DNA of 8,987 nucleotides from JBKEDC01 sp047974225 (GCA_047974225.1 JBKECD010000066.1:1-8987); one strand, 5' to 3'. Counted from the first letter of the stretch, positions 1 to 5,547 are shown. Translations and numbers: made by a program. Notes: a model not told the origin generated them from the letters alone.

Positions 1-115
1 ATATACCGAAGTTTTCCACCTGCAGAAGTATTGAACTCGACATGCGCGAGAGTCTCGGAGAAACCGAAACCCCAATGCCATATCGCTCGACAGATGGTAT
101 ATTGATTTAGGGAGA
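1..115. other. Left-edge segment with no recognised gene
   Basis: I see no supportable gene here. Two plus-strand frames are open from the edge, stopping at 103-105 and 108-110, and neither reads like the C-terminus of HisF, the usual upstream neighbour of hisIE. A minus-strand frame is open from about 122 to the edge and reads WHWGFGFSETLAHVEFNT, which looks protein-like, but it has a stop at 123-125 and no ATG. The bases ATATACC at 1-7 recur inverted as GGTATAT at 96-102. The segment could be a gene remnant or part of a repeat cut by the window edge. Confidence 0.3.
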
Positions 116-293
116 AGCCCCCTCAAACACCCCCGAGGGGGAGGGGCAATCATGCAAGGGGGAAGTTAGATATTTGGATATTGGATTTTTAGATATTGGA
201 TGCTGCAAATAAATTAACAACCTAGTGCCTTTACCCCTCCCCCTCGGGGAGGATGGGAGGAGCTTCTCCCCCTTGGAGGAGTTGGAGGGGGCT
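116..293 (+). repeat. GC-hairpin intergenic element, copy 1 (178 bp)
   Basis: This is the first of three related elements (others at 3666-3844 and 5548-5696). It begins AGCCCCCTC and ends GGAGGGGGCT, so the ends are inverted repeats. Each end also contains a short C-run/G-run palindrome able to form its own hairpin. The centre is AT-rich, with repeated TTAGATA/TTGGATT units spaced 7-8 bp, followed by an A-rich stretch and the shared bases GTGCCTTTACC. Here the right-end module is duplicated (about 235-263 and 265-293). It fills the gap before hisIE and ends 12 bp upstream of its start codon. It encodes no protein I can support. It resembles a MITE- or REP-type non-coding repeat. Confidence 0.8.
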
Positions 294-305
294 AAAAATA
301 TACTT

Positions 306-896
306 ATGGATTTCAACAAAATGAATGGATTGATTCCTGCAATCATCCAAGACAACGAAACAAACAAAGTGCTCATGCTGGGCTTCATGAATGAAGACGC
401 TTATCAGAAAACTTTGGAGCTGGGGAAAGTAACGTTTTTCAGCAGAACGAAAAACCGCCTGTGGACGAAAGGCGAAGAGAGTGGCAATTTCCTAAATGTG
501 GTGTCGATTGCTGCGGATTGCGATGAAGACACGTTGCTCATCAAGGTGAACCCCGTGGGTGCAGTGTGCCACACTGGTGCCGACACTTGTTGGGGCGAAA
601 AGAACACCGATGACATGGGCTTCCTGCGAGTGCTGCAAGATTTCATCGACAAGCGCAAAGAGGAAATGCCTGAGGATTCCTACACCACCTACTTATTTAA
701 TAAAGGCAAACGCAAAATCACCCAAAAGGTGGGAGAAGAAGCAGTGGAAACAGTCATTGGTGCGATGGCTGATGACGATGAAAACTTCCTCTATGAAGGA
801 GCCGATTTACTCTATCACCTCATTGTGCTGCTGACCTACAAAGGCTATCGGATTGAGGATTTGATTCGAGAATTGAAGGGAAGACACAAAGAGTAG
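306..896 (+). CDS. hisIE: HisIE: phosphoribosyl-AMP cyclohydrolase / phosphoribosyl-ATP pyrophosphatase
   Basis: Bifunctional cytosolic enzyme of histidine biosynthesis. The C-terminal domain hydrolyses phosphoribosyl-ATP to phosphoribosyl-AMP, and the N-terminal domain then opens the adenine ring. The 196-residue length is normal for the fused form. The HisI domain (about 1-110) shows the FSRTKNRLWTKGEESGNF block (45-62), the acidic metal site D71-C72-D73-x-D75, and C88-H89-T-G plus C95, which together supply the zinc cysteines. The HisE domain (about 120-196) shows the GEEAVE helix (143-148) and E164-x-x-D167 with H171. I chose the ATG at 306 because the 27 codons upstream of it in frame (from 225) lie in the intergenic repeat and look unlike the family. 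GGAGGGGG at 284-291 lies 14 bases upstream. No promoter is visible, so it may be the last gene of a his operon entering from the left, although hisF is not seen in the window. Confidence 0.96.
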   Translation: MDFNKMNGLIPAIIQDNETNKVLMLGFMNEDAYQKTLELGKVTFFSRTKNRLWTKGEESGNFLNVVSIAADCDEDTLLIKVNPVGAVCHTGADTCWGEKNTDDMGFLRVLQDFIDKRKEEMPEDSYTTYLFNKGKRKITQKVGEEAVETVIGAMADDDENFLYEGADLLYHLIVLLTYKGYRIEDLIRELKGRHKE

Positions 897-912
897 TTTC
901 GGGTGGGGTGTG

Positions 913-940
913 GTAGAGAAAAGGCATGCCTTTTCTAAAG
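913..940. terminator. Bidirectional hairpin terminator between hisIE and the small minus-strand gene
   Basis: Positions 917-936 form a perfect 20-bp palindrome, AGAAAAGGCA followed by its reverse complement. As RNA this gives an 8-bp stem with a CATG loop, and it ends in TTTTCT on either strand. It sits in the 38-bp gap between two convergent genes, and the TAG stop of the minus-strand gene (935-937) lies in its right arm. The GGCATGCC core and GTRGAGA flank resemble the palindrome at 1804-1831, so it may also be a copy of a dispersed palindromic repeat. Confidence 0.65.
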
Positions 941-1147
941 TTCAGCGTTTAGGGTTGAAGCCTTTTTCTGCGCCTCCTTGTCCTGACTTTGCACACAAGT
1001 GATGCCACGTTCGCGCATCGGTTTGCTATGGCTGATGTGTAGGCTGGGGAATTGTCCTTTTTTCTTGAAAAGTATGCGCACCGACATGGCAAGAAATACA
1101 AATGCCATGAGGACGATGGTTGCGCCAAGGATGATTAAAAAATTCAT
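935..1147 (-). CDS. Small single-pass membrane protein, uncharacterised
   Basis: A 70-residue protein starting MNFLIILGATIVLMAFVFLA. Residues about 3-24 form one hydrophobic helix, followed by a basic cluster (FKKKG) and a polar tail. By the positive-inside rule the tail should be cytoplasmic. The tail has the pattern FKKKGQFPSLHI, then KPMRERGI-x-C-x-QSQDKEAQKK. I recall a similar pattern in short Bacteroidales membrane proteins of unknown function, but I cannot assign a role. I chose the ATG at 1147 over an in-frame ATG at 1183 because the 12 extra codons are polar and the upstream site overlaps a promoter-like box (1172-1179). The gene converges on hisIE and diverges from the ilv operon. 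The protein-like composition, hydrophobic start and correctly placed promoter box support it being real. Confidence 0.72.
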   Translation of the reverse strand: MNFLIILGATIVLMAFVFLAMSVRILFKKKGQFPSLHISHSKPMRERGITCVQSQDKEAQKKASTLNAEL

Positions 1148-1171
1148 ATTAGTAAGGGATTGTTTCTCCCG

Positions 1172-1179
1172 CAAAGATA
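1172..1179 (-). promoter_or_regulatory. Candidate -7 box for the small membrane protein gene
   Basis: On the minus strand this reads TATCTTTG, an exact match to the Bacteroides-type -7 consensus TAnnTTTG. It lies 25 bases upstream of the ATG at 1147. I see no clear -33 TTTG at the usual spacing, so the call rests on the -7 match and its position. Confidence 0.5.
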
Positions 1180-1215
1180 CCAATAATTATGAATGCGGCG
1201 AATAGTTTTTTCCTT

Positions 1216-1552
1216 TTGCAGCAAGTCCATCCTTTGTGAAAGATGAGGTGTCTGCACCTTGCAGCAAGTCCATCCTTGGCGAAAGATGAGGTGTCTGCAC
1301 CTTGCAGTGAGTCTATCTTTGCGAAAGATGAAGTGTCTGCACCTTGCAGTGAGTCTATCTTTGCGAAAGATGAAGTGTCTGCACCTTGCAGTGAGTCTAT
1401 CTTTGTGAAAGATGAGGTGTCTGCACTTTGCAGTAAGTCTATCTTTGCGAAAGATGAGGTGTCTGCACCTTGCAGTAAGTCCATCCTTTGCGAAAGATGA
1501 GGTGTCTGCACTTTGCAGTAAGTCTATCTTTGCGAAAGATGAAGTGTCTGCA
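1216..1552. repeat. Tandem array of eight 42/43-bp hairpin-rich units
   Basis: Units begin with TTGCA at 1216, 1259, 1302, 1344, 1386, 1428, 1470 and 1513. The periods are 43, 43, 42, 42, 42, 42 and 43, with the last unit ending near 1552. Each full unit has two small dyads: CTGCA-CCT-TGCAG across the unit junction (one junction base varies), and ATCTTT-GCG-AAAGAT or a variant in the middle. The three 43-bp units carry CCATCCTT instead of CTATCTT. The one-base length difference breaks any reading frame, so the long open frames across the array are repeat artefacts. Five units contain TATCTTTG on the plus strand (from 1314, 1356, 1398, 1440, 1525), matching the TAnnTTTG promoter box, but with no -33 partner that I can see. 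There are no unique spacers, so it is not a CRISPR. Confidence 0.9.
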
Positions 1553-1578
1553 TAACGCAACATTAAGTGCAAATCGCA

Positions 1579-1586
1579 TATTTTTG
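1579..1586 (+). promoter_or_regulatory. Weak alternative -7 box upstream of the ilv leader
   Basis: The sequence TATTTTTG fits TAnnTTTG on the plus strand, in the AT-rich stretch after the tandem array. No -33 TTTG is seen. If used, its transcript would pass through the 1609-1639 dyad before reaching the ilv leader. It is a weaker candidate than 1652-1659. Confidence 0.25.
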
Positions 1587-1608
1587 TGTCTTTTCTGCAA
1601 AAGATTTC

Positions 1609-1639
1609 AATAAAAAGCTGTTTTTCGCTGCTTTTTATT
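1609..1639. repeat. Perfect 10-bp inverted repeat overlapping the ilv promoter -33 region
   Basis: AATAAAAAGC (1609-1618) is repeated inverted as GCTTTTTATT (1630-1639) around an 11-base loop. Its right arm covers the -33 position of the candidate ilv promoter (-7 box at 1652-1659), so it could be a repressor operator. It could equally be an AT-rich terminator-like hairpin that insulates the operon from upstream transcription. The symmetry is certain and the function is not. Confidence 0.5.
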
Positions 1640-1651
1640 CGAAAACATTCT

Positions 1652-1659
1652 TAGCTTTG
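1652..1659 (+). promoter_or_regulatory. Candidate promoter of the ilv leader and ilvDBNC
   Basis: TAGCTTTG exactly matches the Bacteroides-type -7 box TAnnTTTG. A T5 run at 1632-1636 sits 20 bases upstream, where a -33 TTTG is expected, so the -33 match is partial. Transcription would begin near 1664-1667, about 20 bases before the leader peptide ATG at 1688. That makes a short 5' end of the kind expected for an attenuator transcript. Confidence 0.6.
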
Positions 1660-1687
1660 CTTCCATACTGATAGATAAAATAGAAAT

Positions 1688-1744
1688 ATGTATAGCAATT
1701 TATTCCTCAACGTCCTGATTCTAGTCATTTCTAAACAGAAGTGA
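1688..1744 (+). CDS. ilvL: ilv leader peptide (attenuation control peptide)
   Basis: An 18-residue open frame, MYSNLFLNVLILVISKQK, ending at TGA 1742-1744. Eight residues are branched-chain amino acids: L5 (TTA), L7 (CTC), V9 (GTC), L10 (CTG), I11 (ATT), L12 (CTA), V13 (GTC) and I14 (ATT). Residues 9-14 form an unbroken run. It lies between a promoter-like box and an intrinsic terminator, directly upstream of ilvD, as expected for a peptide that senses charged Val, Leu and Ile tRNAs by ribosome stalling. Its stop codon lies inside the antiterminator arm (1737-1749). There is no clear Shine-Dalgarno, only an A-rich lead-in, which is common in Bacteroidota. The peptide itself probably has no role beyond being translated. 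The gene symbol is given by analogy. Confidence 0.85.
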   Translation: MYSNLFLNVLILVISKQK

Positions 1745-1802
1745 GGATGTTGTGTGTATAATATATAGCCATTCTCGCTTTTCGCTAGAATGGCTTTTTT
1801 TT
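1704..1802 (+). promoter_or_regulatory. Ribosome-mediated transcription attenuator of the ilv operon
   Basis: Three alternative RNA pairings can be read. (1) Protector: TCCTCA (1704-1709) with TGAGGA (1742-1747), aided by TTCT (1719-1722 or 1729-1732) with AGAA (1737-1740). (2) Antiterminator: AGAAGTGAGGATG (1737-1749) with CATTCTCGCTTTT (1770-1782), 13 consecutive pairs including three G-U. (3) Terminator: 1767-1775 with 1787-1795. Pairings 2 and 3 are mutually exclusive. A ribosome stalled at the Val-Leu-Ile codons (from 1712) would cover the protector's left arm and free 1737-1749, so the antiterminator forms and ilvDBNC is transcribed. A ribosome reaching the stop at 1742 would cover 1737-1749, so the terminator forms. 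This is the classic enterobacterial ilv/leu logic. The pairings are seen in the sequence; the regulation is inferred. Confidence 0.8.
1767..1802 (+). terminator. Intrinsic terminator of the ilv attenuator
   Basis: AGCCATTCT (1767-1775) pairs perfectly with AGAATGGCT (1787-1795) across an 11-base loop, followed by eight T residues (1795-1802). It precedes ilvD on the same strand with no complete protein gene before it except the 18-codon leader. This marks a conditional rather than an end-of-operon terminator. Confidence 0.88.
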
Positions 1803-1803
1803 A

Positions 1804-1831
1804 GTGGAGACGAGGCATGCCTCGTCTCTAC
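1804..1831. repeat. Near-perfect 28-bp palindrome between the attenuator and ilvD
   Basis: GAGACGAGGCA (1807-1817) is followed directly by its exact reverse complement (1818-1828), a perfect 22-bp palindrome. The symmetry extends to 1804-1831 with one mismatch that is a G-U pair in RNA. It starts two bases after the terminator T run and ends 15 bases before the ilvD ATG, so read-through mRNA would carry a very stable hairpin in the ilvD 5' region. It shares the GGCATGCC core and GTRGAGA edge with 913-940. I recall similar GTAGAGACG...CGTCTCTAC palindromes as dispersed repeats in other genomes, so this is probably a copy of a mobile or REP-like palindrome. Confidence 0.75.
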
Positions 1832-1846
1832 ATTAAGATAAAACAG

Positions 1847-3667
1847 ATGAAATTAAGATCAGCAACAACAACAGAAGGGCGACGCATGGCAGGCGCAAGA
1901 AGCTTGTGGCGTGCCAATGGAATGACCGAAGAGCAATTGGGCAAACCGATTATTGCGGTGGTGAACTCATTCACCCAAATGGTGCCCGGACATGTGCACC
2001 TGCATGAGGTGGGGCAATTGGTGAAAGCCGAAATTGAAAAGCTCGGCTGCTTTGCAGCAGAGTTCAACACCATTGCGGTGGACGATGGTATCGCTATGGG
2101 GCATGATGGGATGCTTTATTCGCTGCCCTCGCGCGATGTGATTGCCGATAGTGTGGAATATATGTGCAACGCGCACAAGGTGGATGCGATGGTGTGCATC
2201 TCGAATTGCGATAAAATCACACCGGGTATGCTCATGGCTGCCATGCGGCTAAATATTCCAGCGGTCTTTGTGTCGGGTGGTCCGATGGAAGCTGGTGTGG
2301 TGGGCGACAATAAATATGACTTGGTGGATGCTATGGTGAAGGGTGCCGATGATTCGTATAGCGATGCCGACCTCGATGCACTGGAGAAAGGGGCTTGCCC
2401 AACTTGCGGAAGTTGTTCGGGCATGTTCACCGCCAACTCGATGAACTGCCTCACAGAAGCCCTTGGCTTGTCGCTTGCTGGCAATGGCTCGGTGCTTGCC
2501 ACGCATGCCAGCCGTCAGCGATTGTTTGAAGCAGCAGCGCAGCAGATTGTGCGCAACACCTATGCTTATTATGAGAATGACAACGATGAAGTTTTGCCTC
2601 GAAGCATTGCCACGATTGATGCGTTTCGCAATGCGATGAAACTCGACATTGCCATGGGCGGCTCAACCAACACGGTGCTGCACATCTTGGCGGTGGCGCA
2701 TGAAGCAGGGGTGGACTTCACGATGAAAGATATTAATGAACTGTCGAAAATCACGCCAAACCTTTGCAAGGTTGCCCCCAATGGGCACTATCACATGGAA
2801 GATGTGAACCGTGCAGGCGGCATCTTGGGCATCTTGGCGGAATTGAGCCGAAAAGACTTGCTCGAACTGAGCACGATGCGTGTCGATGGACTTTCTTTAG
2901 GTGAAGCGATTGCAAAATATGATGTGATGAATCCTTCGGCTAAGCCCGAAGATGTGAAAAGATATTTGTCGGCACCAGCTGGCGGACGAAACCTAGTGAT
3001 GGGTTCGCAAGAAACTTATTATGAATCCTTCGACTTGGACAGAGCTTCGGGCTGCATTCGTAGTTGCGACCATGCGTTTAGTCAAGACGGTGGTTTGGCT
3101 GTCCTCTATGGAAACATTGCTGAAGATGGCTGCATTGTAAAAACGGCAGGTGTGGACGCTTCAGTCTATCAGTTTAAGGGTACAGCTCGGGTGTTTGAAT
3201 CGCAGGAAGATGCGGTGAATGGTATCTTGGGTGATGCGGTGCAGGCTGGCGATGTGGTGATTATCAGATATGAAGGTCCGAAGGGTGGACCGGGCATGCA
3301 AGAGATGCTTTATCCCACGTCTTACTTGAAATCCATGAAGCTCGACAAGCAATGTGCTTTGCTCACTGATGGACGCTTTTCGGGCGGCACATCAGGCTTA
3401 TCTATTGGTCATGTTTCTCCGGAAGCGGCAGCCGGTGGGGCGATTGGTCTGATTAAAGATGGCGACACGATTGAAATAGATATTCCCAATCGCAAAATAA
3501 ACGTCTTGCTTTGTCAAGCTGAGCTTGACGGGCGGCGACAAGCCGAAGAAGCCAAAGGCGAAGCAGCATTCAAGCCAATGAACAGAAACCGCGAAGTGAG
3601 CAAAGCCCTCAAAGCCTATGCGAGCTTGGTTTCTTCAGCCGATAAAGGAGCGGTGAGGCTGATTTAG
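1847..3667 (+). CDS. ilvD: Dihydroxy-acid dehydratase IlvD
   Basis: Iron-sulfur dehydratase converting 2,3-dihydroxy-isovalerate and -3-methylvalerate to the 2-oxo acids, the precursors of valine, leucine and isoleucine. The 606-residue length is normal (E. coli IlvD is 616). Family signatures are CDKITPGMLMA (121-131), ACPTCGSCSGMF (183-194), IRYEGPKGGPGMQEM and LLTDGRFSGGTSGLSIGHVSPEA. C121 and C190 match the cluster ligands known in the E. coli enzyme, and D122/K123 sit at the metal site. I chose the ATG at 1847 because MKLRSATTT aligns with the family N-terminus. The in-frame ATG at 1817 lies inside the palindrome and adds ten unlike residues. It is the first gene of ilvDBNC, downstream of the attenuator. 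Its TAG stop (3665-3667) shares two bases with the following intergenic element. Confidence 0.97.
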   Translation: MKLRSATTTEGRRMAGARSLWRANGMTEEQLGKPIIAVVNSFTQMVPGHVHLHEVGQLVKAEIEKLGCFAAEFNTIAVDDGIAMGHDGMLYSLPSRDVIADSVEYMCNAHKVDAMVCISNCDKITPGMLMAAMRLNIPAVFVSGGPMEAGVVGDNKYDLVDAMVKGADDSYSDADLDALEKGACPTCGSCSGMFTANSMNCLTEALGLSLAGNGSVLATHASRQRLFEAAAQQIVRNTYAYYENDNDEVLPRSIATIDAFRNAMKLDIAMGGSTNTVLHILAVAHEAGVDFTMKDINELSKITPNLCKVAPNGHYHMEDVNRAGGILGILAELSRKDLLELSTMRVDGLSLGEAIAKYDVMNPSAKPEDVKRYLSAPAGGRNLVMGSQETYYESFDLDRASGCIRSCDHAFSQDGGLAVLYGNIAEDGCIVKTAGVDASVYQFKGTARVFESQEDAVNGILGDAVQAGDVVIIRYEGPKGGPGMQEMLYPTSYLKSMKLDKQCALLTDGRFSGGTSGLSIGHVSPEAAAGGAIGLIKDGDTIEIDIPNRKINVLLCQAELDGRRQAEEAKGEAAFKPMNRNREVSKALKAYASLVSSADKGAVRLI

Positions 3668-3844
3668 CCCCCTCCAACTCCCCCGAGGGGGGAGGGCGTA
3701 AATACGCTGGAAAGATATTAGATTTTGGATATTTAGACATTAGATTTATAAACAAATAAATAAACTTAGTGCCTTTACCCTCCCCCACGGGGGAGATGGA
3801 GGGGGCTTTCTTTATCCCTCCCCTTGGGGAGGTTAGGAGGGGCT
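3666..3844 (+). repeat. GC-hairpin intergenic element, copy 2
   Basis: The core runs 3666-3807 (142 bp), from AGCCCCCTCCAACTCCCCC to GATGGAGGGGGCT, with the same AT-rich TTAGATT/TTGGATA centre and GTGCCTTTACC segment as the other copies. A second right-end module follows (about 3808-3844, ending AGGAGGGGCT). The first two bases overlap the ilvD stop codon. AGGAGGGG at 3835-3842 lies nine bases before the ilvB ATG, an ideal Shine-Dalgarno position. The element fills essentially the whole ilvD-ilvB gap, in the same orientation as copies 1 and 3. Confidence 0.88.
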
Positions 3845-3851
3845 GAATTAT

Positions 3852-5546
3852 ATGGAAAAACAACAAATAACAGGAGCGCAGGCAGTGATCTTGTCTTTGC
3901 TCGAAGAAGGAGTTGACACCATCTTTGGCTATCCGGGTGGTGCAATCATGCCGATTTATGACGCACTATATGATTATACCGATCAGGTGAATCACATCCT
4001 TACTCGCCATGAGCAAGGGGCGGTGCACGCCGCTGAGGGCTATGCGAAAGTAACAGGCAAAGCCGGTGTGGTGTTTGCCACTTCGGGTCCAGGAGCAACC
4101 AACTTGCTCACAGGGATTGCCGATGCGCAGATTGACTCGGTGCCGCTGGTGTGCATCACTGGTCAGGTGGCATCGCCACTCTTGGGCACTGATGCCTTTC
4201 AGGAATCCGACATGATTGGACTTTCAATGCCGGTAACGAAGTGGAACTATCAAGTAACTTGCGTGGAGGAAATCCCCGAAGCTTTGGCGAAGGCATTTTA
4301 TATTGCGCAGACAGGTCGCCCCGGTCCGGTGTTGATTGACATTGCCAAAGATGCGCAGTTTCAGCAAGCAGAGTTCAACTATAAGAAGAATCCGAAGATA
4401 CGTTCTTATGTGCCCGAACTCCCCATCAACAAAACCAAAGTGGCAGAAGCGGCAAAGCTGATTAATGAAGCCAAAAAGCCGATGTTGCTTGTGGGGCAGG
4501 GGGTCATCATTGCCAATGCGGAAAAAGAGTTGATGGCATTCATGGAGAAAACAGGCATTCCAGCGGGATGGACACTCTTGGGGCTTTCGGCTATTCCGAC
4601 TAATCACCCGCTGAATGTGGGCATGTTGGGCATGCACGGCAACTATGGTCCGAACATCAAGACCAACGAAGCTGATTTGCTCATTGCGGTGGGCATGCGT
4701 TTCGACGACCGAGTAACGAGCATTGTGAGTCAATATGGGATCAATGCGAAGGTCATTCATCTTGAAATCGACCCTGCTGAGATTAATAAAATCATCAAGG
4801 CTGATGTAGGGGTGGTGGGCAATGCTAAGAAAGTATTGCCGATGCTCACCGAGTTAGCAAATAAAAATAGCCATGAAGCGTGGTTGGCAGAATATCGGGC
4901 ATGCGATAAGATTGAATATGACACGGTGATTGAAAAGTCGATTTCACCAAAAGAAGGAAAAATAACCATGGGCGAAGTGGTGAGAACGGTTTCGGAAAGT
5001 GCCAATCATGATGCGGTGCTCGTAACCGATGTCGGTCAGCAACAGATGACTGCTTCACGCTATTTCAAGTTTACACGCTCGAAGAGTAACGTTACTTCGG
5101 GGGGCTTAGGCACGATGGGCTTCGGCATTCCTTCGTCGATTGGTGCGCAGATTGGTGCGAAAGACCGCACGGTGGTGTGCTTTGTGGGCGATGGTGGTTT
5201 TCAAATGACACTGCAAGAGCTCGGCACGATTGTGCAAAACAAGCTGCCGATTAAAATCATCATTCTCAACAATAATTTCCTCGGCATGGTTCGCCAATGG
5301 CAAGAGATGTTTTTCGAGCGAAGATACTCTTTCACCGAACTGCAAAACCCCGACTTTGTGGCAATCACCAAAGGTTTCGGCATGGCGGCTCACAAGGTGG
5401 AGCGGCGTGAAGACCTCGCCGCAGGAGTGGAAACAATGATGAAGCATGATGGTCCTTATCTGCTTGAAGTGGTGGTGGAAAAAGAAGAGAATGTATTTCC
5501 GATGGTGCCCGTAGGCTCGTCGATTTCAGATATTAGGTTGGAGTAG
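3852..5546 (+). CDS. ilvB: Acetohydroxyacid (acetolactate) synthase large catalytic subunit
   Basis: ThDP- and FAD-dependent enzyme that condenses pyruvate with a second pyruvate or with 2-oxobutyrate, the first common step of branched-chain amino acid synthesis. The 564-residue length is normal. The N-terminal ThDP-binding domain has FGYPGGAIMPIYDALYD (25-41), the catalytic glutamate E54 in RHEQGAVHAAEGYA, and TSGPGATNLLTGIADAQ (77-93). The central FAD domain includes GMLGMHGNYGPN (257-268) and GMRFDDR (281-287). The C-terminal domain carries the ThDP-diphosphate motif GDGGF (446-450) through NNN (473-475), then GMVRQWQEMFF. All key residues look intact. The ATG at 3852 has the best Shine-Dalgarno match in the window (AGGAGGGG, spacer nine), supplied by the preceding repeat. 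It should pair with IlvN, encoded next. Confidence 0.97.
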   Translation: MEKQQITGAQAVILSLLEEGVDTIFGYPGGAIMPIYDALYDYTDQVNHILTRHEQGAVHAAEGYAKVTGKAGVVFATSGPGATNLLTGIADAQIDSVPLVCITGQVASPLLGTDAFQESDMIGLSMPVTKWNYQVTCVEEIPEALAKAFYIAQTGRPGPVLIDIAKDAQFQQAEFNYKKNPKIRSYVPELPINKTKVAEAAKLINEAKKPMLLVGQGVIIANAEKELMAFMEKTGIPAGWTLLGLSAIPTNHPLNVGMLGMHGNYGPNIKTNEADLLIAVGMRFDDRVTSIVSQYGINAKVIHLEIDPAEINKIIKADVGVVGNAKKVLPMLTELANKNSHEAWLAEYRACDKIEYDTVIEKSISPKEGKITMGEVVRTVSESANHDAVLVTDVGQQQMTASRYFKFTRSKSNVTSGGLGTMGFGIPSSIGAQIGAKDRTVVCFVGDGGFQMTLQELGTIVQNKLPIKIIILNNNFLGMVRQWQEMFFERRYSFTELQNPDFVAITKGFGMAAHKVERREDLAAGVETMMKHDGPYLLEVVVEKEENVFPMVPVGSSISDIRLE

Positions 5547-5547
5547 G

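Noticed and set aside
225..305. N-terminal extension of HisIE from the ATG at 225
   Set aside because: The 27 codons are translation of the GC-hairpin repeat (PLPLPLGEDG...). The family N-terminus fits the ATG at 306.
1216..1552. CRISPR array
   Set aside because: Units are continuous with no unique spacers, differences are spread along the unit, and no cas gene is nearby.
1144..1572. Long open frames (both strands) encoding ADTSSFAKIDSLQ-type repeat proteins
   Set aside because: They are by-products of the tandem array. The 42/43-bp alternation shifts frame between units, and the dyads explain the conservation better.
1817..1846. IlvD start at the ATG at 1817
   Set aside because: That ATG lies inside the 22-bp palindrome, and the ten added residues do not fit the family. 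MKLRSATTT at 1847 does.
1660..1846. T-box or metabolite riboswitch upstream of ilvD
   Set aside because: I found no T-box consensus or known riboswitch core. The leader peptide with alternative hairpins explains the region fully.
4224..4760. Long minus-strand open frames opposite ilvB, ilvC and ilvD
   Set aside because: They are antisense shadows of well-identified genes, with no recognisable domains and compositions typical of such shadows.
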